A stretch of 55,814 nucleotides of DNA from Bdellovibrionota bacterium. GTDB lineage: Bacteria > Bdellovibrionota > Bdellovibrionia > Bdellovibrionales > JAEYZS01. Where the stretch lies: positions 1 to 55,814 of the forward strand of contig CAUJDY010000101.1 in the NCBI GenBank assembly GCA_963169805.1, read 5' to 3'. A model generated the notes under the pieces. It did not search any database. It was not told the origin of the DNA and was given only the letters and a program-made list of their open reading frames with translations. Both the position numbers and the translations under genes were made by a program. Of the stretch, positions 46,385-54,738 are shown piece after piece (the first letter of the stretch is position 1; each line of letters opens with the position of its first letter).

Positions 46385-48919
46385 CTAGTCTTTAAGATGT
46401 TTCTTTAAAAACAGCCCAGTAAAAGATTTTTTTTCTTTAATGATATCAAGTGGGTGTCCAGTGCAAAGAACCTCACCGCCGCGCTCACCGCTTTCTGGTC
46501 CCAGATCAATAATGTGATCGCTTGACGCCACTAAATCAAGATTGTGTTCAATAACAACTACAGTGTTATCTTGCTCAACTAGCTTGTGTAAAAGTTCAAT
46601 AAGTTTTCTAGTGTCTTCAAAGTGAAGGCCCGTAGAAGGCTCATCAAGAATATATAAAATATGTCCCGCACGCTTTTTTGAAAGCTCTTTTGCCAACTTG
46701 ATCCTTTGAGCCTCGCCACCCGAGAGAGTTGTCGAGCTTTGTCCGAGAGTTAAATAGTCTAGCCCTACCTGGTTTAATATATCGAGTTTTGATTTTATAG
46801 AGGGATGGTTCTGGAAAAATTCCAGAGCCTCTGCAACATTCATATTTAGAACGTCTGCGATAGATTTTTCTTTGTACTTAATGTTGAGCGTCTCGGGATT
46901 GTATCTTGCCCCAGAGCACACATCACAAGTTACAAAAACATCTGCCATAAAGTGCATCTCGACTTTAATTTGGCCTGCTCCTTCGCAGGAATCACATCGT
47001 CCGCCTTTTACATTAAAACTAAATCGTCCTGGCTTGTAGCCACGAATTTTTGCTTCTGGTAATTGTGAAAATAAATCTCGTATATGAGAAAACAACCCTG
47101 TGTAAGTAGAAGGATTAGATCTAGGAGTCCTTCCAATTGGTTTTTGGTTTATTTCAATAACACCAGATAACTTTTCATATCCCGATATTTTTTTAAAAGG
47201 AGCGGGGTGATAATTTCGCACATAAAAATGATTACTTAGATATTTATACAAAGTATCGATAATAAGTGTGGATTTTCCGCTCCCAGAAACGCCAGTTACA
47301 GTAGTGAGAGAACGAAGTGGGATTTTTACGGAAACATTTTTTAGGTTATTACCAGTAGCTCCCGCTATATAAATGTACTCATCGAATTTCTTTGGGGATC
47401 TTTTAGAGTATGCATGAATTTTTCCAGAAAGGAATAGGCCTGTGAGGCTTTTAGAATTGTCTTGAAGCTCTTGCGGTGACCCAATGGCCATCAGCTCTCC
47501 ACCTAGCTTTCCTGCTCGTGGCCCGATATCGATCACATGATCTGCCGCAAGAATCGTATTCTCATCATGCTCTACAACGATTATGGTATTGCCCTTATTT
47601 TTTAGTTCTGAAAGTGCTCTCAAAAGTTCATCGTGATCACGTGCATGTAAGCCAATGCTGGGTTCATCTAAAACATACAAAACACCAACAAGAGGAGATC
47701 CTAATTGATTTGCTAAGCGAATACGCTGAGCTTCGCCCCCGGATAAAGTTCGGGCCGACCGAGAAAGGCTTAAGTGAGAAAGGCCCAGTCGCAATAAAAA
47801 TGAAATTTTATAATCAATTTTAAATAAAAGCTTATGAAGAATTTTTTTATCTCGATCAGAGAGAGTTAGTGATTTTAACCAAAGCTTTAGAGCTTCAAGG
47901 TTTAATTGAGTGACTTGGTGAATATTTTTACTTCCTACAAATATATTCAAGGCTTCTTTACGCAAACGTGCGCCGTTACATGCACGACAGATTTCCCCTT
48001 CCTCCACAAGATCATCCACATCATCTTCTTCACCCTCGTCGGAAATAAAATCTAATTCCTCGATCGTTCCGATTCCAGAACAAGTTTGGCAATATCCTCT
48101 AGGATCATTAAAGGAAAAAAGTCTTGGCTCTATTTCAGGAGGTGAATATTGACATAAGGAACAGGATGATTTTTCAGAATAAAGTTTTTCTGATACTGCA
48201 GTTAGATTTTCGACGCTTATATATCCTTTTGATAAGCTAAGGGCTAATTTTAAACTCTCAGTAAGGCGTTGCTTGACTTCTTTTTTGATAACTATGCGAT
48301 CAACTAGGACGTCAATGTTGTGAACTTTTGTTTTAAGTAGTTTTATAGGCTTATCAAGCTCTACATATTCGCCATCAACGCGCACTCTTACAAATCCTGC
48401 CCTAGCCCATTTTTCAAAATCTTTTTGAAACTCACCTTTTTTGTTTCTTACAATAGGAGAAAGGATGTGAAGTTTAGTTCCTTCAGGTAGAGATAAAAGT
48501 TCGTCCACAAGAACGCCTATATCCAACTTCTCAAGAACTGTGCCGTGCTCTGGACATTTAGGTATTCCAATTTTTGCAAATAGAAGCCTAAAGTAGTCAT
48601 AGATCTCTGTGATGGTTCCCACAGTAGATCGAGGAGACGCAACTGTCGTTTTCTGTTCTATTGATATTGCAGGAGATAGACCGCTAATAGAATCTACATC
48701 AGGTTTTTTGAGTTGTTCTAAAAACTGTCTTGCATAGGTTGAAAGTCCCTCTACATAACGTCTCTGTCCTTCCGCATAGATAGTGTCAAACGCCAGAGTT
48801 GACTTGCCACTACCGCTAATTCCAGTAATGACGGTCATTTTATTTCTTGGAATAAAAATATCTAAATTTTTAAGATTGTGCTCACGAGCACCTTTTACCG
48901 TTATGCCAGGTGATTTCAT
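46385..48919 (-). CDS. uvrA: UvrABC excinuclease subunit A lacking most of the insertion domain
   Basis: An 844-residue damage-recognition ATPase. Both ABC modules are intact: Walker A GISGSGKST (33-41) and GVSGSGKST (about 543), with two LSGGEAQRI signatures and two Walker B/His-loop sets. The UvrB-binding region (about 115-245) and the first zinc site (CSLC, then CQTC) are present, and the C-terminal zinc site (CDSCEG, CDVCSG) too. Between CQTCSGIG (about 280) and CRACNGARL (about 310) there is only a short acidic linker, where E. coli UvrA has about 130 residues. This accounts for the length deficit against about 940. It overlaps the upstream mutase gene by 4 nt. Confidence 0.93.
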   Translation of the reverse strand: MKSPGITVKGAREHNLKNLDIFIPRNKMTVITGISGSGKSTLAFDTIYAEGQRRYVEGLSTYARQFLEQLKKPDVDSISGLSPAISIEQKTTVASPRSTVGTITEIYDYFRLLFAKIGIPKCPEHGTVLEKLDIGVLVDELLSLPEGTKLHILSPIVRNKKGEFQKDFEKWARAGFVRVRVDGEYVELDKPIKLLKTKVHNIDVLVDRIVIKKEVKQRLTESLKLALSLSKGYISVENLTAVSEKLYSEKSSCSLCQYSPPEIEPRLFSFNDPRGYCQTCSGIGTIEELDFISDEGEEDDVDDLVEEGEICRACNGARLRKEALNIFVGSKNIHQVTQLNLEALKLWLKSLTLSDRDKKILHKLLFKIDYKISFLLRLGLSHLSLSRSARTLSGGEAQRIRLANQLGSPLVGVLYVLDEPSIGLHARDHDELLRALSELKNKGNTIIVVEHDENTILAADHVIDIGPRAGKLGGELMAIGSPQELQDNSKSLTGLFLSGKIHAYSKRSPKKFDEYIYIAGATGNNLKNVSVKIPLRSLTTVTGVSGSGKSTLIIDTLYKYLSNHFYVRNYHPAPFKKISGYEKLSGVIEINQKPIGRTPRSNPSTYTGLFSHIRDLFSQLPEAKIRGYKPGRFSFNVKGGRCDSCEGAGQIKVEMHFMADVFVTCDVCSGARYNPETLNIKYKEKSIADVLNMNVAEALEFFQNHPSIKSKLDILNQVGLDYLTLGQSSTTLSGGEAQRIKLAKELSKKRAGHILYILDEPSTGLHFEDTRKLIELLHKLVEQDNTVVVIEHNLDLVASSDHIIDLGPESGERGGEVLCTGHPLDIIKEKKSFTGLFLKKHLKD

Positions 48920-50286
48920 AGTAGTTTATTAACAATTCCTTCAATTTCAGATTTTGTCTTATTCAATGCAGCTTCAGTTTGAAACTCAAATCTTAACACC
49001 AGAACTGGCTGAGTATTTGAGGGTCTTGCAAGAAACCATCCATCTTCAAACTCAACTCGAATTCCATCAAGGGTATTCACTTTAATTGAGCCACTAGATT
49101 TTTCATACTTTTGCTTTATTGCCTCTACTATTTGAATCTTTTTTTCCTCGGTCGTATCAATTCGAATTTCTGGAGTAAAAAATGACTTTGGTAAATCTGA
49201 AATAATAGAGGAAAAGCTTTTTCGTTCATTCTTCAATACCTCGATAACTCGAAGTCCAGCGTAAAGAGCATCGTCGTAACCATAGTTGCGGTCATTGAAA
49301 AAAATATGGCCACTGAGCTCTCCACCAAAAGGAGCTTTTTCGTCTTTAATTTTTTGCTTTACCAAACTGTGGCCAGTTTTCCACATAATTGGAATTCCGC
49401 CGTGTCTTTTGATATCATTGTAAAGTCTGTAAGAACACTTCACGTCGCCAACAATTTTTGCACCTGGATTTGATTTGAGAATGGAGCGACTAATAAGCAC
49501 CATAAGATCATCTCCTAAGATCATTTTGGCATTTTCATCCACAACACCAATTCGATCTGCGTCTCCATCAAAACCAATACCAATATCAGCTTTTTTTGCA
49601 AGAACCTCTTTTTTAAGATCAACAAGGTTTTTTTCGACTGTTGGATCTGGGTGATGGTTTGGAAATGTTCCATCTGGTTTTTCAAATAATATAGTCGCTT
49701 GAATATTCATCGCGGAAAAAAGTTTTTGAGCAACTATTCCAGCCGCTCCATTCCCACAATCCAACACAACCTTGACTCCAGAAAGATCTCCAAATTCTTT
49801 TTTATATCTTGCTACATAGTCTTCAAATATATCGAGAGTCTCAATGCTGCCTGTTCCAGAAATATAGTTTTTTGTTTCAATAATTTGTTTAAGCTTGAGA
49901 ATATCTGCACCGTGAATTGTGCTTTTTCCTACAGATATTTTAAAACCATTATACTCTGGTGGATTGTGACTCCCTGTAATCTGGATAGCACCATCGATAA
50001 ATGGATAATAAAATGTTGTGAAATAGGCCATTGGAGATGTAACAAGGCCAAGATATTTCACATGAAAGCCAGAGTCTTTAAGACCTGCAGATAAACCTGC
50101 GTACAAATCCTGGCAAGATAATCTTGCATCGTGGCCTAAGGCAATAGTTGCTCCAGATTTATTATAAGTTTGAAAGTGAAGTTTGGCGTATGCCTTACCC
50201 AGATTGTAAGCAAATTCTTTATCAAATTGTTTACCTACTACACCGCGAACATCATATTCTCTAAAAATAACTGGGTCCATGATCAT
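48916..50286 (-). CDS. Phosphomannomutase / phosphoglucomutase
   Basis: A 456-residue alpha-D-phosphohexomutase that interconverts hexose 1- and 6-phosphates for polysaccharide and LPS precursors. It has FREYDVRGVVG at the N-terminus, the phosphoserine loop ITGSHNPPEYNGFKI, the metal site GFDGDADRIG, the sugar-binding GGELSGHIFF and the phosphate-binding RPSNTQPVLVLRFE. This is the AlgC/ManB-type set (bifunctional PMM/PGM), so substrate preference cannot be fixed from sequence alone. The stop overlaps the uvrA start as ATGA. Confidence 0.92.
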   Translation of the reverse strand: MIMDPVIFREYDVRGVVGKQFDKEFAYNLGKAYAKLHFQTYNKSGATIALGHDARLSCQDLYAGLSAGLKDSGFHVKYLGLVTSPMAYFTTFYYPFIDGAIQITGSHNPPEYNGFKISVGKSTIHGADILKLKQIIETKNYISGTGSIETLDIFEDYVARYKKEFGDLSGVKVVLDCGNGAAGIVAQKLFSAMNIQATILFEKPDGTFPNHHPDPTVEKNLVDLKKEVLAKKADIGIGFDGDADRIGVVDENAKMILGDDLMVLISRSILKSNPGAKIVGDVKCSYRLYNDIKRHGGIPIMWKTGHSLVKQKIKDEKAPFGGELSGHIFFNDRNYGYDDALYAGLRVIEVLKNERKSFSSIISDLPKSFFTPEIRIDTTEEKKIQIVEAIKQKYEKSSGSIKVNTLDGIRVEFEDGWFLARPSNTQPVLVLRFEFQTEAALNKTKSEIEGIVNKLL

Positions 50287-50344
50287 TGAATCATCCTTTG
50301 TACAGGGAGAGTCCCTTAAAAAATTATATGGAAGTAAAACCTTG

Positions 50345-51277
50345 CTACTCTAGCATTTGAAAGGCTTTTTGAATAGCCAAAACCATGGAAGTCGGATCTG
50401 CCAAATCTTTACCAAAAATATCCTTTGCAGTGCCATGGTCAACACTCGTTCTCACAAAAGGAGCGTTTAATGAAATTTGAACCCCATGCCTCTTTTTATG
50501 GTAAATCTTAAAGGGAATAAGACCTTGATCATGATACATGGCAACATAAATTGTGTGCGCTTTGTAGTCGGGATCATGGAAGCAGACATCCGGGATTAGA
50601 GGACCTGATACAGGTATTCCTTGGCTTTTGAGAGCGTGCAGAGTGGGCATAATAATTTCTGCCTCTTCCGTTCCAAGATTATCAATTTCTCCAGCGTGTG
50701 GGTTTAGTCCCAAAACACCAATGGCCACTTTCTTGCTTGAAGAAAGGTGTTTGGCATGTTCATAGCAGTTTTGAATCGTTAGAGAGAGCGCTTCTTTTGA
50801 AATTCTATTTGCAACGTCTTTAAGGGGAACATGATCGGTTACCAGTGCAACCGAAAAGTACTTACCCCAAAAAGCCATAGAAATTTTGTCTGAAGGATAA
50901 GTACGACGAATAATATCTGTATGTCCTTTATCTGCCAATCCACTTCTTTTTATTTCTTCTTTAGATAAAGGAGCAGTGACGATTGCAGATAGAACTTTCT
51001 CTTTTGTCAATAGAACGGCGTCCTCAAAGTTTCTTGCTGGAGAAGAATTGTTTTTAATAAAACAGACCGGTTTTTTAGACTTAGAAATCGCATCTAAAAG
51101 CGTGTTATAAATACGAAACTCTTTTTCTATTTTATTTTTGTATTTCTTTTCACTTCTATCTGAAAAAAAAACAAAGAGACGTCTGTTTTTGGGAACTTTC
51201 AGCTTGCGCAAGGCCTTGTATGTGATCTCAAGACCAATCCCATCCCAGTCCCCAGTGGTTATTGCGATGTTCTTCAT
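50345..51277 (-). CDS. pdxA: 4-hydroxythreonine-4-phosphate dehydrogenase
   Basis: A 310-residue NAD-dependent, metal-dependent enzyme of the DXP-dependent pyridoxal phosphate pathway. Motifs are ITTGDWDGIGLE at the N-terminus, TAPLSKEEI, GHTDIIRR, VTDHVPLKDV, GLNPHAGEIDN, the metal-binding His residues and the C-terminal YVAMYHDQGLIPFK, RTSVDHGTAKDIFG. PdxA is often encoded beside surA, as here, where it lies 10 nt after the surA stop. Confidence 0.93.
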   Translation of the reverse strand: MKNIAITTGDWDGIGLEITYKALRKLKVPKNRRLFVFFSDRSEKKYKNKIEKEFRIYNTLLDAISKSKKPVCFIKNNSSPARNFEDAVLLTKEKVLSAIVTAPLSKEEIKRSGLADKGHTDIIRRTYPSDKISMAFWGKYFSVALVTDHVPLKDVANRISKEALSLTIQNCYEHAKHLSSSKKVAIGVLGLNPHAGEIDNLGTEEAEIIMPTLHALKSQGIPVSGPLIPDVCFHDPDYKAHTIYVAMYHDQGLIPFKIYHKKRHGVQISLNAPFVRTSVDHGTAKDIFGKDLADPTSMVLAIQKAFQMLE

Positions 51278-51287
51278 GAGGCTCCAA

Positions 51288-52229
51288 TTACTTATTTATG
51301 CGAATAAACGATTCAGATTTTTTTTGCTCAATCCAAAACTTGAATTGCTGAGCAAAGGCTTTTTCATACAAAATATTTTGAATATCCTTTTTCTTTGCCT
51401 CGTAAGCAGGATCCTTCGTAATATTTTTACTAATAAGTTTAACAATATGGAAACCAAGCCTTGAGGAGACTACTTGAGAATATTGGCCTGGATTTAGACC
51501 TGCAACGGCATCCTCAAGTTCTTTTAAAAACTCTCCGTTTTTGAAGGTGCCTAAATAGCCGCCTTGAGTGAAATTGGGATCTTCACTGTATTGTGATGCA
51601 AGGGATTCAAAGCTGCCACCGTCATTGAGCTTCTTAAAAACATCATCTGCTCTCGATTTCGCAGCATCTTTATCTCCGCCCTTCGGACGAAAAAGAATAT
51701 GAGCAATAGAAAATTCAAAGGCACTTAGATTTTTGTTTCCATATTGACTGAGGTAGTAGTTCTGAATCTCTTCTTCAGAAATACGTATTTTTGAAGAGAT
51801 CGCTTTTTGAATAAGACCCTCTCGCTCCAATCTTTGCTTCATGAAATTTTGATACTCGGAGTAAGGAACACCTTGAGTTTTAAGTTCGTCAATAAGCTGT
51901 TGTTTGGTCATTCGATTTCTCTCGGCTACACGACGAATCTCTTGATCTACTTTTTCGACTGTGACGGCAAGGTCTTGCCTCTTTACTTCAGAGTCTATGA
52001 TTTTTTCATCAATCAACTGTTGTAAAAGAGCAGCATCGTTTTTGAGAAGAGAGGCTCTATCTTTAATGAGCAAATCATCTACAAATTTCCCTTTTTGAAG
52101 CTGCTTTTTAAACTTAAGAATGTCTGTTTGGGTGATAATCTCGTCATTCACTACAGCCACGATTTTATCTATTGTCTCTGCAGATACATAAGTAAAACAC
52201 AAGATCATAGCAATAAATAAGTGAAACAT
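51288..52229 (-). CDS. surA: SurA-type periplasmic chaperone / parvulin
   Basis: A 313-residue periplasmic chaperone for outer-membrane proteins. It has a signal peptide (residues 1-17, ending VSAE), the SurA N-domain opening IDKIVAVVNDEIITQTDI, a helical core, and one parvulin domain (about 170-265; IAHILFRPKGGD, GSFESLASQYSED, GGYLGTF, GFHIVKL). E. coli SurA has two parvulin domains. ATG 52229 is preferred (CAGGAGA upstream, signal peptide at once) over the in-frame start at 52295. It lies 1 nt after the next parvulin gene. Confidence 0.88.
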   Translation of the reverse strand: MFHLFIAMILCFTYVSAETIDKIVAVVNDEIITQTDILKFKKQLQKGKFVDDLLIKDRASLLKNDAALLQQLIDEKIIDSEVKRQDLAVTVEKVDQEIRRVAERNRMTKQQLIDELKTQGVPYSEYQNFMKQRLEREGLIQKAISSKIRISEEEIQNYYLSQYGNKNLSAFEFSIAHILFRPKGGDKDAAKSRADDVFKKLNDGGSFESLASQYSEDPNFTQGGYLGTFKNGEFLKELEDAVAGLNPGQYSQVVSSRLGFHIVKLISKNITKDPAYEAKKKDIQNILYEKAFAQQFKFWIEQKKSESFIRINK

Positions 52230-52230
52230 T

Positions 52231-53217
52231 TTAATCTCCTGCGGGAGTAACTTGGATAGCCCTAATGGCATCGGTATTTTTAAAAACCTTGGCATTTCGA
52301 ATTTGCTGCTCTAGCCAACCTGAATAGAGGGCATTTTCTTTGTTTCCCATTAGAATTCTATATATTTTTTTTCGCGCTTCTTCAAATGTTAATGTTCCCT
52401 CTGGCTTTTTACCGATAACCTCGAATATATGAAATCCATATGGACTTTTCATAACACCACTGCGCTGTCCGACTCTCATATTAAAGGCTTTATCAAAAAT
52501 ATCTAAAGCACCCTCGTCAATCCAGCCGGTATCCCCGCCAACCTTAGCGTCCGGCGAAGTAGAGAATTTTTTTGCGAGTTCTTCAAAGTTCGTTTTAGAG
52601 TCTATGCTATGATAGATTCTCTGCGCGGTATCCTCATCAGTTAGAACAACCTGCCTGAGTCTAATCTGAGCAGAGACCTTAAACTGCTCTTTATTGGAAT
52701 TGTAGTAAGAGCGCAGATCCTCTTCTGAAGGTTCTGCAACGTCTTTCATTAATACAGCAAACACCTTTTTTTGTAGAATTTTTTCTGAAAGAACCTTTTT
52801 CCAGTCGGAAAGGGTTTGCTTAGACACAGCTAGCGCCTCATTAAAGCTTATATCATCAGGGTAATTTGATCGAACGGCATCTATTTCTTTGTTTATCTCT
52901 TGGTCAGATACGGAGATGTTATTTTGCTTTGCCCACTCGACTAATAAAGTTTTGTGTATAAATCCTTCTATGATTCTGCTTTTTTGAAACTCAACAACGC
53001 TAGAGTCTCTTGCCATAACGTTATCGTATTCTTCAAGAGATCTCGCGAGCTGTTCTGATAATTCACCTGCAGTTAGGGCAGAGCCGTTAACTCGGATTAA
53101 AACTGTATCTGATAAACTGCTTTTTTTGTGTAAATTAAAGTAAAGCGCCACTCCAATGAAGAGAAGAACTAAAATCCCCCCCCAAAATGAAAGTACAAGT
53201 AGGCGCTGTTGCTTCAT
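52231..53217 (-). CDS. Membrane-anchored parvulin-type peptidyl-prolyl isomerase
   Basis: A 328-residue protein. An uncleaved membrane anchor (about residues 8-27) is followed by a SurA/PrsA-like N-domain (VNGSALTAGELSEQLA, then FIHKTLLVEWAKQNNISV) and one PpiC domain (about 185-272; RLRQVVLTDEDTA, FEELAKKFSTSPDAKVGGDTG, GFHIFEVIGKK). It likely assists folding of exported proteins at the inner membrane. The start overlaps the stop of the upstream parvulin gene as TAATG, and surA follows by 1 nt. Confidence 0.88.
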   Translation of the reverse strand: MKQQRLLVLSFWGGILVLLFIGVALYFNLHKKSSLSDTVLIRVNGSALTAGELSEQLARSLEEYDNVMARDSSVVEFQKSRIIEGFIHKTLLVEWAKQNNISVSDQEINKEIDAVRSNYPDDISFNEALAVSKQTLSDWKKVLSEKILQKKVFAVLMKDVAEPSEEDLRSYYNSNKEQFKVSAQIRLRQVVLTDEDTAQRIYHSIDSKTNFEELAKKFSTSPDAKVGGDTGWIDEGALDIFDKAFNMRVGQRSGVMKSPYGFHIFEVIGKKPEGTLTFEEARKKIYRILMGNKENALYSGWLEQQIRNAKVFKNTDAIRAIQVTPAGD

Positions 53218-54032
53218 TATAAATTTTTAGGAAAAGTTTTAATGCTGTACTGTGATTTTAACTTACTGAATAGACCATCAAAAAGAGCTTTCTTTTTTGT
53301 TTCTAAAACAGCGGCTCTTAACTTCACCTTGTCTGCATCTTTATAAGTACGTCTTCCTGTTAGTTTAATAACATGAAACCCATAAGGAGTTTCTATCAAA
53401 CCTGAAGATTGCCCATCTTTCAATTTAAGAGCGGCTTGGTAGTACTCTGGTATGAGAGTATTGGAGGCGTGCCAGCCAATGTCTCCACCATTCTTTTTGC
53501 TTATTGTGTCGTCACTATAGAGCTTTGCAAGTTGTTCAAAAGGCTTATCTGATTTGCGAATCTCAGAGTACACTTGGTTTGCGCGACTTTTAGCTGCATC
53601 GATTTCTTTTCTATTTGCGTTTTGCTTAAGCTCAATCAGGATATGACTTGTTCGAATCTCCGGATTTTTTGCATAGTAAGCCTGCATTTCTTTATCTGTT
53701 ACAGAAATCTCATCTGCTTTTTTACCAAGCTCTTTTTCAATAAGATCTACATAAAGAACCTGACGGATTCTTTCTTGAACAATAGGATCTTTTTCTAAAT
53801 TTCTTTTTTGAGCTTCCTGCACCCCAACTTCATAGCGAACTAGATCTTCTAAAAATAATTCTTTTGGAGGAGGATTTGCAGTTTTTGTAACAACTTCTTT
53901 ATATCTTTTATTAAATTCGTCTTTTGAAATTTTGCGAGTTCCTACGACGGCCACAATATCTTTTTCTTCTTGTGCGTATGTCGAGGTTGCAGTTAAAAAA
54001 ATAATCAAAGCTGATAATGCCAATTTAAGCAT
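53217..54032 (-). CDS. Periplasmic parvulin-type peptidyl-prolyl isomerase
   Basis: A 271-residue protein with a Sec signal peptide (residues 1-20, TYAQ) and a PrsA/SurA-like arrangement: an N-domain (DIVAVVGTRKISKDEFNKRY), then a PpiC domain (about 127-230; RTSHILIELKQNA, FEQLAKLYSDDTISKKNGGD, GFHVIKLTGRR). It is the first of three tandem parvulin genes and is preceded by a strong GGAGGA. It lies 43 nt after the acyltransferase gene. Confidence 0.88.
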   Translation of the reverse strand: MLKLALSALIIFLTATSTYAQEEKDIVAVVGTRKISKDEFNKRYKEVVTKTANPPPKELFLEDLVRYEVGVQEAQKRNLEKDPIVQERIRQVLYVDLIEKELGKKADEISVTDKEMQAYYAKNPEIRTSHILIELKQNANRKEIDAAKSRANQVYSEIRKSDKPFEQLAKLYSDDTISKKNGGDIGWHASNTLIPEYYQAALKLKDGQSSGLIETPYGFHVIKLTGRRTYKDADKVKLRAAVLETKKKALFDGLFSKLKSQYSIKTFPKNL

Positions 54033-54075
54033 ATGTCCTCCGTGTCTAAATTCTAGTTTAATAGGTATTAAAAGA

Positions 54076-54738
54076 TTAATGCAACGCTTTAAGAGCGTCT
54101 GACGCCAAGTGACCTGCTTGAAGAGCTTTTTCCTTCAATTCTTTAACAAAAACTGGATCTCGTGGGTCATCTGTTTCTTTGAGGGCTTCAATGGGGTCTC
54201 CCCACTTCAGATAAACAGTACTAAAAAGTTTTGGCATAGAGGCTTTATCCCAGGCTTTATTCAAAACATATTGAGAGGAACAAGCAATTCCACCGGGATA
54301 AATTCTTGCTCCCAAAATTTTTGATAATTCAAACACTCCGGGTTTAGGTTCGTGGCGTGGTCCGCGCGGTCCATCAACAGGCACAACTGGGATTAAGCCA
54401 CTTTTTGACATTCGAAGCAGGGATCTAAGACCTTGTGCCCCTTTTTTTGAGGAAGATCCTCTTGCCATTTTTAATCCAAGTTTTTCAAGAACGCGTGTGA
54501 TGATCTCCCCATCCTTACTTACAGAGGCTATAGAAACAACTGGATAAAACCTTGAAAATGCTACGATTGCCTGAATATCTCCGTGCCAGTGGGCAAAGAT
54601 AACAGGCCGTTTGTTTTTTAAATCTTCATCAAGCTGGGGGTGAGAGATAATCTTCAGTCTCCAGCTTGCAATAAAAATACGATAGACAAAAAAAATAAGA
54701 TTTGTAAAAAACCATATCTTTAATTTTTCAAAAAACAT
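54076..54738 (-). CDS. DUF374-type lysophospholipid acyltransferase family protein
   Basis: A 220-residue membrane-associated acyltransferase relative. An N-terminal hydrophobic helix (LKIWFFTNLIFFVYRIFIAS) is followed by the FAHWHGD block, with His and Asp of the acyltransferase site. Next come the DUF374 signature ARGSSSKKGAQGLRSLLR and PVVPVDGPRGPRHEPKPGVF. DUF374 proteins sit in the LPLAT superfamily and are suspected to act in lipid A or phospholipid acylation; the substrate is unknown. The ATG overlaps the etfA stop by 1 nt (TAATG). Confidence 0.85.
   Translation of the reverse strand: MFFEKLKIWFFTNLIFFVYRIFIASWRLKIISHPQLDEDLKNKRPVIFAHWHGDIQAIVAFSRFYPVVSIASVSKDGEIITRVLEKLGLKMARGSSSKKGAQGLRSLLRMSKSGLIPVVPVDGPRGPRHEPKPGVFELSKILGARIYPGGIACSSQYVLNKAWDKASMPKLFSTVYLKWGDPIEALKETDDPRDPVFVKELKEKALQAGHLASDALKALH

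Noticed and set aside
49699-50094. 131-codon plus-strand open frame inside the phosphohexomutase gene
   Set aside because: It is antisense to the catalytic phosphoserine loop region of a clear enzyme; no independent evidence.
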